In this document: positions 51,376 to 60,303 of the stretch, in pieces | Layout: each line of letters opens with the position of its first letter | Position numbering within the stretch: the first letter of the stretch is position 1 | Source of the DNA: Symbiodinium natans | Lineage: Eukaryota; Sar; Dinophyceae; Suessiales; Symbiodiniaceae | Length of the DNA stretch: 64,000 nucleotides | Direction of reading: 5' to 3' | NCBI GenBank assembly: GCA_905221605.1 | Contig: CAJNDS010001169.1 | Coordinates: forward strand, 744,001 to 808,000 | Translations under genes and position numbers: made by a program | The notes under the pieces: generated by a model | What the model was told of the DNA's origin: nothing | Databases searched by the model: none | The model's input: the letters and a program-made list of their open reading frames with translations, nothing else

Positions 51376-54300
51376 TTTCAAGTACTGCAGGTACTGCAAG
51401 GAATGATGGTCCAGTGCCGATGGATATCGGAGCACTGAAAGGTTGGTACAAAGGAAACTGGAAAGGAAAAGGAAAGAAAGGAAACTGGAAAGGAAAAGGA
51501 AAGGGTAAGGGCAAAGGAAAGAAAGGTTTCGGAACTGCGAAAGGATGGAAAGGAAAAGGAAGTGACAAAGGAAACTGGAAAGGAAAAGGAAAAGGCAAGA
51601 GCAAAGGAAAAGGAAAAGGAAAAGGAAAAGGAAAAGGAAAAGGAAAAGGAAAAGGAAATGGAAACGGATGTTTTATTTGTGGTTCGCATGGCCACTGGAG
51701 CAAAGAATGCCCTCAAGCGAAAAATGTAGGAGCTGTCACTGAAGAATGGAATGAAGAAGAATGGAACGAAGAAGAGTGGAACGCCGACTGGAGTGAGTAC
51801 GAATGGTATGTTGGCGCGTTAGGTGAGTATGAAGACTGGAGCTCATGGGATGAAGGCTGGTACGATGACTGGTCTGAAGGATCCTACTGGCAAGACGAAT
51901 GGCAAGGACACTGGCATGAGCCAGCGCAGAGTTCCACAGCTGCGACGACTGCAGCGTCGACGGTCACGGTGACTGAGGTCACTGATGCTAAGGAGCCTGC
52001 TGGCACAGCTGCCGCTGTGTTCACTGAGGAACCCACTAAAGTGGATTCTCCGCGAGTTTCGAGGACTGCTGGGAGTTCTCGCACTGCTAGACCTGGCATT
52101 GTTCGCAATTTGTTCATAGCCTCACTGTTCTTGATAGCGACAATGACCACTGGTCAACCTGTACTTCCGAATGAGTTACCCCGAAATGTCTCATCAGAAA
52201 CTGCAGCTGAGCAGACAACAACACCTGTAGATAAGCTCACTGAGTTTCATCTGCAAGCTGGTGTAACTGACAGAAGCTGGATCTTGTTTGATTCTGGTGC
52301 TTCTGCTCACTGTTGTCCTGAGTGGTTTGCTGATGATTACCCACTGCTTCCCCTGAATGATGATGCTCCAGCACTGCGAAGCATATCGGGTAAAACCCTT
52401 GAAATACTGGGTCGAAGAATTGTTCAGCTCGATTGCAATGGTCACTCACTGTGCATCAATTTCTATGTGTGCAAGTCCATACCCTTCCCACTGGTCAGTG
52501 TGTCCAGACTACTGTTGCAAGGCTTCTGGACTGTCATGAGCAAAGATTTCATGGCATTGCTGACTGTGAATCAGGATCCTGTCCCGATAGTTCGGCAAGG
52601 CACACTGGTTTACCTCAATCCGACTGTGGTTCCATATCACTGTGCTGAGGATGCCAAGCGATGTGTGAAAGATCTGCCGAAACTGCTACAGGAGAGCTTG
52701 AGCGAAGATGACATGGACATGCCACTGTCTGGAGTGTGTGATGTGCAAGACTGCAGCATTGATCATGTCTCCAAGATTTATGAGTTGTTGGCTACTGCAG
52801 TAGACTGTTGGGAGTTGGATGAGCGAAATTTGACCCTGACACGACATCATCATCGATGGCGCATGGGACTGTTCTCCCCAGAGCAGTGTCGTGACCTGCC
52901 TGTCCCACTGTCAAGATTCACTGGCGAAAGAGTAACCACCAAACTGTATGGAGGTGGAGCTTCGCCTGTCGAAGTGAGGGATGCTGATTTCCTCAAACTG
53001 GCAGACAAGACTGCGCAGGACACTGTCCGCTGGAAAGGTAAGTGTGTTTTCAAACTGCGTTACAAACCTGAGTTGCGGCATCAGGGCAAACAGAGCCCCC
53101 GACTGCCCGAAGGCAAAACGAAATTCTTTGGTGGTGGTAAAACTGACTGCGTTCCGCCGCGCACTGGCACGACAACCGCCCCGAACGCCCCTGGTCCCGC
53201 GGTCACTGCGTTTTCCCGCCCGCCCACCCCTTCTGCCACTGTTCCCGCCCGCCCGCCCCGCTCTAGGCCTGTTTCGAGCCGAGGAGGCGAGACTGCGGAA
53301 GCTGATGCCTGCCTTTCGCGACTGCGAAGCTTAGTGTATCACGGGCCCGAAATGCAGGCTGAACTGGTTCGGCTCTTCAACAGCCCTGATCCTCTAACTG
53401 GTCAACCCAGAACGAGTGATTTCTGGCTGAAATTGCCAAGGTACTGGATTCGCATGTTACACACGCCTAGGAGCTGCGCCTTTCATCCTGAGGACTGCGC
53501 CACGGCCTTAGATGTGGAGAGAGTGTCAACTGACCAGCTGTGGGCTGATCGTTACACTTACTTCACGACCTCGACCGATGAGTCTCGTATCGACACTGGT
53601 TTTCAGGATTTGTGGTCTGACATGATTGAAGCTGATGGAAGTGTCACGAAGTGTGAAGAACCGAGAGCTGATCTGGGTCATACCTGGACTGGCTACTGTC
53701 TGTTCGTTCCACTGGAAAGAGCACCGAACCTTGAGGTTCAGGAAATGATTCGAGAGACTGCCTACAAGGCTAAGCCTCTCACAGTTCCTAAAGAACCCAC
53801 TGAGGCAGAAAGACGTGTCCATGAACTGACACATCTGCCGTTCAGAGATTGGTGCCCGCGCTGTGTTCAGGCGAAAGGTCGTCATGGCCCTTCACTGAAG
53901 CAAGTGGATCGACAGCCTGTGATCCAAGTGGATTACTGTTATGTCAGCACGCACAAGTCGCTTCCCTTGAGAACCGTGTTGACTGCCACAGACGTGCAAA
54001 CTGGCTTTGGCGTGGCTGTTGTTGTACCTGACAAGCAAACTGCCAAGAAAGGTGGTGCGTACGCAATGGCTGAGCTGAAGAAGTTTGTGTTTGAAACTGG
54101 CAGGACATTTGGTATCCTTCAGTACGACAAGGAAAATCCATTGAAGGACCTAGTTCTGTCGACTGTCAAAGAGCTTGGTGGCATGAGCACACGCGCTGCG
54201 CCCACTGCTCACAAGCAGGCGATGGGCAGCGTAGGCCAAATGCAGAGGACGCTGTACGCGCAGCTGAGAACTGTCCTTCTGCAACTTCAAGAAAGCACTG

Positions 54301-55235
54301 GCGTTGAAGTGACATCTGATCATGCACTGTTCCCGTGGGCAGTGAAGCATGCTCAGTTTCTACTGAACCGCTATCTTGAACACGCGGATGGCCATACAAG
54401 CTACTGGCGTCGTTGGCAGAGAGACTACAATTCAGGACTGTGTTGCTTTGGCGAAGTTGTGCAAGCAAAGTTGACTGGACCGCACGCTGCGCGCAAAGCA
54501 TTCCCGTCCTGGGTAACTGGCATGTGGCTTGGTCGAGATACTGAAGCAGACGAAGTGATCATCGGAACTGAACACGGAGTCACTAAAGTGAGGACTGTCC
54601 GCCGACTGCAACCCTCACTGCAATGGCAAAAGGAGATTGTTCAAATGTTCCGCGCACTGCCTTGGGATCCAAAAGGTGAAGGCAAAGATGCGATCACTGA
54701 GTTCGTTTTGCCGCAAAATCTCACAGCCACTGGCAGAGTGAAAGAACCGCCTGGACTGGCTAGAGAGCCAATGGATGATGTGTTGGAGACACAGCCGCCA
54801 ACTGCGACTGAAGAACGTGAAGCTGAAGTTGAACCCTTGAGTTCGCCCACTGGTTCCAAGAGATCAGCTGAAGAAGGAGGCGCTGAGCCTAAGTCGAAAA
54901 TGGCGCGCCCTGATCCTGAAGCTGACGCTGAGCCACTGGGCAAAGCGCAAAGAATTGCCGCTATAACTGAAGCTTATCAGCATGACTGGTCTTGGGTTGC
55001 TTCCGCGACAAGTGCAACTGAAGTTCGCAACAAAGATGGGTCGTCTGTTTCCGTTGAAGTGAACTGTGATGAAGAAGAAGCTGTTGCCGAGGCGAAACTG
55101 GCAAACCCCATCATTTGGGATGCCACTGAAGAGTTTCCTGAAGAAGCACAGGCAACTGGCATGAATAAGGAAATGGGATCCATGAAGGACTTCGAAGTGT
55201 ATACAGAAGTGCCCGTAGAAAACTGCTCAAAGTGA
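51336..55235 (+). CDS. pol: Pol: Gag zinc knuckle, protease, integrase, start of RT
   Basis: 1299 codons. A Lys-Gly repeat (about residues 39-110) and CCHC zinc knuckle C112-x2-C115-x4-H120-x4-C125, then an acidic Trp-rich segment, a hydrophobic stretch, the aspartic protease motif D319-S-G-A, and integrase with zinc site H829/H833/C840/C843, D866 and D931. The expected Glu of D,D35E falls exactly on Gly967 (V-G-Q). The RT N-terminus begins before the frame ends at TGA 55233; RT continues in the next frame at about 55237 after a one-base shift. The polyprotein would cleave itself, copy the RNA and insert the DNA. Confidence 0.9.
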   Translation: MERFTGNNSVRHLVSSTAGTARNDGPVPMDIGALKGWYKGNWKGKGKKGNWKGKGKGKGKGKKGFGTAKGWKGKGSDKGNWKGKGKGKSKGKGKGKGKGKGKGKGKGNGNGCFICGSHGHWSKECPQAKNVGAVTEEWNEEEWNEEEWNADWSEYEWYVGALGEYEDWSSWDEGWYDDWSEGSYWQDEWQGHWHEPAQSSTAATTAASTVTVTEVTDAKEPAGTAAAVFTEEPTKVDSPRVSRTAGSSRTARPGIVRNLFIASLFLIATMTTGQPVLPNELPRNVSSETAAEQTTTPVDKLTEFHLQAGVTDRSWILFDSGASAHCCPEWFADDYPLLPLNDDAPALRSISGKTLEILGRRIVQLDCNGHSLCINFYVCKSIPFPLVSVSRLLLQGFWTVMSKDFMALLTVNQDPVPIVRQGTLVYLNPTVVPYHCAEDAKRCVKDLPKLLQESLSEDDMDMPLSGVCDVQDCSIDHVSKIYELLATAVDCWELDERNLTLTRHHHRWRMGLFSPEQCRDLPVPLSRFTGERVTTKLYGGGASPVEVRDADFLKLADKTAQDTVRWKGKCVFKLRYKPELRHQGKQSPRLPEGKTKFFGGGKTDCVPPRTGTTTAPNAPGPAVTAFSRPPTPSATVPARPPRSRPVSSRGGETAEADACLSRLRSLVYHGPEMQAELVRLFNSPDPLTGQPRTSDFWLKLPRYWIRMLHTPRSCAFHPEDCATALDVERVSTDQLWADRYTYFTTSTDESRIDTGFQDLWSDMIEADGSVTKCEEPRADLGHTWTGYCLFVPLERAPNLEVQEMIRETAYKAKPLTVPKEPTEAERRVHELTHLPFRDWCPRCVQAKGRHGPSLKQVDRQPVIQVDYCYVSTHKSLPLRTVLTATDVQTGFGVAVVVPDKQTAKKGGAYAMAELKKFVFETGRTFGILQYDKENPLKDLVLSTVKELGGMSTRAAPTAHKQAMGSVGQMQRTLYAQLRTVLLQLQESTGVEVTSDHALFPWAVKHAQFLLNRYLEHADGHTSYWRRWQRDYNSGLCCFGEVVQAKLTGPHAARKAFPSWVTGMWLGRDTEADEVIIGTEHGVTKVRTVRRLQPSLQWQKEIVQMFRALPWDPKGEGKDAITEFVLPQNLTATGRVKEPPGLAREPMDDVLETQPPTATEEREAEVEPLSSPTGSKRSAEEGGAEPKSKMARPDPEADAEPLGKAQRIAAITEAYQHDWSWVASATSATEVRNKDGSSVSVEVNCDEEEAVAEAKLANPIIWDATEEFPEEAQATGMNKEMGSMKDFEVYTEVPVENCSK

Positions 55236-55236
55236 G

Positions 55237-55704
55237 CAAGTGAAGGGTGCCATTGGCGTGAAGTGGGTCAAGCGCTGGAAGTCTGACATAGAACTGCGGA
55301 TGCGTCTCGTAGTTCAAGGCTGCTTCCAGGACTCTCGCCAACTGGACCTGGATTCACTGTTCGCGAGCACACCGTCGTTGGTGACACTGCGTGTGTTGCT
55401 GATTTTGGCCCTTGCTCGAAACTGGACGATCACGCTTGCTGATGTGTCAACTGCGTTTTTGCACGCAGCAATGACTGACGAAGTGTTCGTCTGGCCGCCA
55501 GCTGAGTACTACCCTGACAGGAAAGTACTCTGGCGACTGAATAAGGCAATGTACGGGCTGCGTCAAGCGCCTAAACTGTGGCAAGACCATTTTGCCGCTA
55601 CGATGCAGAAACTGAAGTTCAAGCGCTGCAAGTCCGATGGCAATCTTTATACTGTCATGAAAGTGGTTCACTGTTTGTCTTGGCATATGTTGATGATCTA
55701 CTGA
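55237..55704 (+). CDS. pol: Pol: reverse transcriptase palm, frame-shifted segment
   Basis: Begins GAIGVKWVKRWKSD, runs through the first catalytic Asp (D at 55441 in LADVSTAFLHA) and NKAMYGLRQAPKLWQDHF. The true frame leaves at about 55660, where a -1 change restores the original frame; past that point this ORF is meaningless. ATG 55240 is unlikely to be a real start. Confidence 0.85.
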   Translation, partial: QVKGAIGVKWVKRWKSDIELRMRLVVQGCFQDSRQLDLDSLFASTPSLVTLRVLLILALARNWTITLADVSTAFLHAAMTDEVFVWPPAEYYPDRKVLWRLNKAMYGLRQAPKLWQDHFAATMQKLKFKRCKSDGNLYTVMKVVHCLSWHMLMIY

Positions 55705-56499
55705 TCATTGGAAATGACAAGCTCAAACGGCAGTTTCTTGAAGAACTGCAGAAAGAGCTGATCGTGAAGATCACTGGTGAGTTAGTCGAAGGGACTGAGC
55801 ACACGTTTCTTGGTCGCCGCTTGCGTCACTGCGGTGATAGCATTGATGTGTGCATGTCTCCTTCGTATGTTCACAAACTGCTTGAAATGTACAACCTGTC
55901 GAAGTGCAATCCCGTTGCCACGACTGGTTCGTCATCCTTGAGGCAGTTGATGCCTGAGCCACTGGATAAAGAAGGCCATGAGAAGTATCGCACTGCGGTT
56001 GGCAAACTGATGTGGTATGCGTTTGTAAGGCCTGATGTTGCATACGCGGTGAAGGAACTGTCACGCGACGTGACTGCTCCCACCACTGAGTCGGTTGGAA
56101 AGTTGAAACACCTGTTGAGGTACTTGGCTGGTACCAAACTGTCGGTGTTGAAGCTGAGACCGACGCACCAGCTGTCTGGTGCCACTGTCCCTGTGGATGT
56201 AAATGCGTATGTTGACAGTGACTGGGCTGGATGCAACAAGACACGCAAGTCGGCCTCTGGTTCGACTGTGAATGTCCTTGGTTGTAATGTTCAAAGCACT
56301 GCGCGCACGCAATCAACAATCGCACTGTCAAGCGGTGAAGCTGAATTGTATGCAATTGGTCAAGGCACGAGCGAGGCACTGTTCGTTCGCGCGCTGTTGC
56401 TGGAGAGTGGACTGACCTGCAAGGTCAATGTTCACGTGTACACTGATTCCACTGCAGGCAAATCTATGGCGACGCGTTTTGGTGCTGGCAAGCGCACTA
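55660..56499 (+). CDS. pol: Pol: RT catalytic YVDD and RNase H, truncated
   Basis: Open from 55578, meaningful from about 55660: GSLFVLAYVDDLLIIGND with YVDD at 55686-55697 (RT active site), thumb/connection (PEPLDKEGHEKYRTAVGKLM), then RNase H (DSDWAGCNKTRKSASG, ALSSGEAELYA, VYTDSTAGKSM). The reading breaks at 56500, where a fold-back element is inserted; the chance tail NPSF and stop come from the insert. Confidence 0.88.
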
Positions 56500-56826
56500 A
56501 TCCGAGCTTCTGATTAATTGGGGGGGCCCCCCCCCCCCTCCACAATAAGGAATGCAGGGTTCCGCAATAGTTGGACCATGGCCCTGTATTGATTCTCTAT
56601 TAAAAACAATAGGCTGCAGATCCCTGAGGTGCTGTAGCTTTGCATCTCCGCAAGCAAAACAAGAAGCCTGCCGACAGATTTTTGAACCCCCCCCGAAAAA
56701 ATTCCTTTAAATGTGGGGGGTTTGTCCCATACGAAATCCACCCTAATGGAAAGTAGTCTTCCGGCGGGCTTCCGGCCAAAAAAATTTCTTTAAATGTGGG
56801 GGTATTAATTAAACTGATGCTCGGAT
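56500..56826. mobile_element. 327-bp TA-flanked MITE nested in RNase H
   Basis: Terminal inverted repeats start ATCCGAGC at both ends, with further pairing inwards (TTAATT); TA at 56498-56499 and 56827-56828 is the target duplication. It contains two copies of a TTTAAATGTGGGGG unit (about 56706 and 56791). Removing the element and one TA restores a continuous RNase H frame, showing it inserted after the retrotransposon. Confidence 0.85.
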
Positions 56827-56828
56827 TA

Positions 56829-57148
56829 AGCATGTGGAACTGAGGTTCCTTTATATGCAAGACCTGGTGAAAGCTGGACTGATCAAGGTCCTGAAGGTAG
56901 GAACACTGAACAACCCTGCTGATTTGCTCACCAAATATGTCAGCGTTGAAACACTGTCATCACTGAAAGGACGCTTAGGCGTTCATCCTGTTCTAACTGT
57001 TTGCGTGCCCCCTTGTGTGCGCCCGCGTACTGATGCTCATGATGATGCACCGCGGTTGATGCACTGTTTGGGGTTGGTTGCAGGACTGTTTTGGTTTGCT
57101 GGACGCCCTGTGCCGAAGGCACTGCGGATTTACAACACTGCAGCATAA
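56829..57148 (+). CDS. pol: Pol: RNase H C-terminus
   Basis: HVELRFLYMQDLVKAGLIKV, NNPADLLTKYVSVETLSSLK match the conserved end of Copia RNase H. It continues to TAA 57146 with an extra C-terminal tail (FWFAGRPVPKALRIYNTAA). Confidence 0.85.
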
Positions 57149-57537
57149 ACATAAGCAACACTGTTGTGCTGTGTGAGTTGTGTGTCACTGTCTTGTTCAC
57201 TGTGCATGTACAAACAGACAAACAAGCACTGCTCCCAAGGAGCACTGGCAAGCAAAGCACTGCTTGTGCTGAGTGTCACTGTTCAGTTGTGCGTGTACTG
57301 TTGTGCAGAAAGAAGAGACTGAGAGGAGAGAACCACGTTCACTGTTTTCGTCGATTCGAAACGATTTTTCACTGTTTTCTTCGAAGCTGGAAAACTGTCT
57401 TTTACATGTGTCATGTGTAGAAAGAAAACTGTACATAGAAGTTTGGGCTGCACTGCTTTGCATGCTGTGTTTTTGAGCGACTCAAAAGTCACTGCCTAAC
57501 TGCCCTCTGCCTCCTCACTGTTCTGTAGACTGCCGCC
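57149..57537. other. non-coding spacer between pol and the third ORF
   Basis: No ORF of note. ACTG/CACTG recurs frequently. It may hold a promoter or splice acceptor for the downstream ORF; none can be recognised. Confidence 0.5.
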
Positions 57538-58680
57538 ATGTCGAATGCCATCGCAAATGTGGCAGCACTGGCCACTGATGAGCCAATGCCCCAGATCACT
57601 GAGCTCGAGCAAAGAGCTGTGACGACTCACAATGGCAGACTGGCCACTGAGTTGAGTGGAGCCACACAGCGCATGTCACTGGCAAGTCAGGTGCCTGAAG
57701 TGACAATGGCGAACTGGCCCTTCAATGTCAGTGAGAGGCCACTGGATCATATCCAGGTTGAACGGCCGCCGGTACTGTTCCATGGAGGAACTGTCAGGTG
57801 GTACTGGGTGTCAAATGCTGAGTACCCAACTGTCGAAGGCTACCCCAACCACTGGCAAAGCTTCACTGATCTGCGACTGCTGCTCGCAAAGGAACTGGCC
57901 AAACTGCGCGATCTGGTGCAGAGAGCGGCAGATGAGAAGGAGCTACTGGAGTGCACTGTGCAGGAAGTGCTCACATCATGTGGAATGCACTGCTTCTTCG
58001 CTGCGCAGACTGATGGAACTGAGAGGATCAGACTGCCTCCAGCTGTCCTCAACCTTCTGTATGACTGCACTGATCTGCTGATGGATGCTGTTCCAGAAAC
58101 TGTGGATCTCTTTCCATTTGTCAACTGGAGCAGCGAGTATACGAGGGAGGAAGCTGCACTGTTTGGCAGACTGACAAGTGAGAATGGTCACCCAACGAGT
58201 GTCTTGGGGACACTGGTGGCCAAGCGCTGCTGGATCTGCCTACGCACTGAAGATGCGGAGACATTGCGCACGACTGGGCAATTCTCACTGCGTGGGATTT
58301 ACGCTGGACAGTTCAATCTGTCACTGAGTGCACGTGCTGCACTGTGGCGTCGTGGACTGTGGCAGACACAGACCGAGGAGCCCACTGTCACTGTTGAGCA
58401 GACGTGGACACTGGTTGCGTTTCGGTTCACCACTGAGCGTTTCATCAATCTGGTCACTGAAGGCACGCTGCAGTTCTTCAATCGCAGGTACAGTGATTAC
58501 ATCGTGACCGCTGACCCTGGGCTCACTGAGGTGCCGTTCACACTGAACGCGCAAGAGCAAGTGTCCGTTCGTCGTTGGACACTGGTCGACTGGGAGCCGA
58601 AGGATCTCTTTGCTCGGTCGACTGCCGCTGACTGGCCGCAACTGTCGCCACATCGTCATCGGGGCGACTTTTTGGACTGA
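57538..58680 (+). CDS. third ORF of the retrotransposon, unknown protein
   Basis: 380 codons, ATG in GCCGCCATGTCG context, TGA 58678. Begins MSNAIANVAALATDEPMPQI; later WYWVSNAEYPTVEGYPNHWQ, LAKELAKLRDLVQRAADEKE (helical), GTLVAKRCWICLRTED, NLSLSARAALWRRGLW. No signal peptide, clear membrane helix, zinc site or nuclease motif seen. It occupies the place of env or extra ORFs in other LTR elements but does not look like a membrane glycoprotein. The last codons lie in the left arm of the palindrome. Same ACTG-rich composition as pol, so it has long travelled with the element. Confidence 0.75.
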   Translation: MSNAIANVAALATDEPMPQITELEQRAVTTHNGRLATELSGATQRMSLASQVPEVTMANWPFNVSERPLDHIQVERPPVLFHGGTVRWYWVSNAEYPTVEGYPNHWQSFTDLRLLLAKELAKLRDLVQRAADEKELLECTVQEVLTSCGMHCFFAAQTDGTERIRLPPAVLNLLYDCTDLLMDAVPETVDLFPFVNWSSEYTREEAALFGRLTSENGHPTSVLGTLVAKRCWICLRTEDAETLRTTGQFSLRGIYAGQFNLSLSARAALWRRGLWQTQTEEPTVTVEQTWTLVAFRFTTERFINLVTEGTLQFFNRRYSDYIVTADPGLTEVPFTLNAQEQVSVRRWTLVDWEPKDLFARSTAADWPQLSPHRHRGDFLD

Positions 58681-59012
58681 GGCAACTGCCATCCAGCTGG
58701 GAGAGTTCATCACTGATGAGGACCAGCCCACTGGCACATGGAGGCCAGGATTCACTGGTGGTGACAAGGCACAGGCCACTGCTCTGACCACTGTGGTCAC
58801 TGGCCTGAGGCGAGCCATTGAGACTTGGTGCTCAGCCCCAATGGCTCGCCTCAGGCCAGTGACCACAGTGGTCAGAGCAGTGGCCTGTGCCTTGTCACCA
58901 CCAGTGAATCCTGGCCTCCATGTGCCAGTGGGCTGGTCCTCATCAGTGATGAACTCTCCCAGCTGGATGGCAGTTGCCTCTGTCCAAACAGTCGCCCCGA
59001 TGACGATGTGGC
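58647..59012. repeat. near-perfect palindrome, 174-bp arms
   Basis: Arms 58647-58820 and 58839-59012 are reverse complements with about two mismatches seen; the loop is 18 bases. The arms contain a reading frame (ATAIQLGEFITDEDQPTG, ALTTVVTGLRRAI) open on both strands as a result. Transcribed, it would form a long RNA hairpin. Confidence 0.88.
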
Positions 59013-59465
59013 ACTGTCTCGCCAGCCGAGTGAGAGACTGCAGCGAACTGCAGATAGTCGATGGGGGTATCCACTCAAGCCATGTCACTGACATTCGACT
59101 GGCCTCTGAGCTGGGGACCCTTTCCGACTGAAGATGGAGAGTGACTGCAGAGTCACTGGAGCCCTGAGCCCTTGAAACTGGCTTGGTCGTTGGGTAAGCT
59201 GCAACTGCCGACTGTTCACTGGTCTTGGTGACTGTTTTGCAAGCTGCAAAGCTGAAGTGAGACCTAGCAGCACTGTACAGGCCAGCTGCTGATACTGTTC
59301 GCAATTTGCAAAAGCACTGGATGAGCCTGATTCGTTACTGCTGCTTTCGTTGAGTTTACTGCGATATGTGATGGTTTTGATTTGATAGTATACTGCTGCC
59401 GAGTTTCTCGCAAGGCCGAGACGCCTGATGTGAGTCGAACACTGAAGTGTTGACTCAAGGGACTG
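59013..59465. other. 3' untranslated region of the retrotransposon
   Basis: No plus-strand ORF; a minus-strand frame is open as far as 59304, probably the rest of an inverted duplication. The purine stretch before the 3' LTR (CAAGGGACTG) is weak as a polypurine tract. Confidence 0.5.
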
Positions 59466-59641
59466 TGTTAGAATTCACTGTTCCCTCTAGAGCCCTGGCA
59501 GTATCCACTGCCTGACCTGACCAAGGCTGTCGTCACTGCTTTGGCTCAAGTGCTGAAACAAGTGTGACTGATGAGTTGCTCACTGCTGTGAATGTTGTGA
59601 TACCTGAAAGTGTATCCCAAACTGCTCCATCGAACTTTTCA
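59466..59641 (+). repeat. 3' LTR (176 bp)
   Basis: Matches the 5' LTR except six substitutions and a 2-base insertion; TTTGGCTCAAG at 59540-59550 is kept. Confidence 0.93.
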
Positions 59642-59646
59642 AGGAA
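59642..59646. other. target site duplication, right (AGGAA)
   Basis: Second copy of the 5-bp duplication. Confidence 0.92.
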
Positions 59647-59811
59647 GGTCCCAGGGGGAGCCCAAGGGCGGTCCGAAGGGGGGTTTCAGGGAGGTCCCAG
59701 AAACGGCCCAAGAAGAAATTGCAAGGGGGAATGGTTGGGTTAGCGGGAAGGAGGCCCGATTCGGGTCTGCTTGTTCCAGACGCTTCTCGGCAGGAAGCCG
59801 AGGCGAATTAG
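59647..59811 (+). CDS. host ORF, 3' part
   Basis: In the frame of 50210-50500 once the element and one AGGAA are taken out: a basic Gly/Ser/Arg/Lys stretch, then GGMVGLAGRRPDSGLLVPDA and TAG 59809. Repeats of GGTCCCAG flank the insertion on both sides. Confidence 0.42.
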   Translation, partial: GPRGSPRAVRRGVSGRSQKRPKKKLQGGMVGLAGRRPDSGLLVPDASRQEAEAN

Positions 59812-59828
59812 ACACAACAATATAAAAC

Positions 59829-59900
59829 ATGAGTCGTGGTCAGATGTTTCTGTCGGAATGTCTCTGGAAACCTTGGTTCAGTTCGGAGTCCCTTGAGTGG
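59829..59900 (+). CDS. possible first exon
   Basis: ATG 59829, MSRGQMFLSECLWKPWFSSE, SLEW, donor GTGTAC; an alternative acceptor GGTCAG would start it at 59844. Confidence 0.35.
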
Positions 59901-60111
59901 GTGTACGTTTTGGGGTTTAGGGCGTTCCGTTGTGAACTTTCCGGGGACATGATCCGTCCGTTTGGTATTTTGGGATATTTGTTCATGCTGAAGATGTGCA
60001 CCAAACTGATCGGAATATTCATTCCCCCCCCTCCCCCTCACATTTTACACATAGACAATATCATGTGATTGACATAATTGGAGGGCAGGTCTACGTCTAG
60101 TAGCACTTACC

Positions 60112-60303
60112 ATGAAACATTGGCCTTGGGAAATGAAAGAGAATGAAAGACAGCTATTGGGACGGCCTATGGGCGTAGTGAGCTTCGGCAACCTGTGTGA
60201 ATTCGCGTGGTTTCAAATTAGACTGCCGGTATGCGAATTTCTTGCTCGTTTAACTGACATCCAACTAAATCGAATTCGTGAAGTGGTTTGCAGATTGAGT
60301 TAG
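60112..60303 (+). CDS. 63-codon ORF, product unknown
   Basis: MKHWPWEMKENERQLLGRPM, GVVSFGNLCEFAWFQIRLPV, ARLTDIQLNRIREVVCRLS, TAG. In an AT-richer stretch without heptamers; composition is convincing, family unknown. Confidence 0.42.
   Translation: MKHWPWEMKENERQLLGRPMGVVSFGNLCEFAWFQIRLPVCEFLARLTDIQLNRIREVVCRLS

Larger units (their letters stand above)
50501..59641 (+). mobile_element. full-length Ty1/Copia LTR retrotransposon, decayed
   Basis: 9.14 kb with LTRs at both ends starting TG and ending CA, 5-bp target duplication AGGAA, tRNA primer site, and Gag, protease, integrase, RT and RNase H in Copia order. The LTRs differ by six substitutions and one 2-bp indel, so insertion is fairly old. 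The copy looks defective: two frame changes in RT, a nested element in RNase H, and a replaced integrase Glu. The tetramer ACTG is conspicuously frequent across the whole element. Confidence 0.93.

Noticed and set aside
51308-51716. Phe/Pro- and Ser/Phe-rich minus-strand ORFs
   Set aside because: Antisense shadows of the Lys-Gly repeat in the Gag tail.
56500-56826. Nested insert as a functional introner
   Set aside because: No splice-site pair removes a length that restores frame; exact excision of element plus TA would be needed.
58321-59304. 327-codon minus-strand gene
   Set aside because: It exists because the palindrome mirrors the plus-strand ORF; its flanks have no recognisable content.
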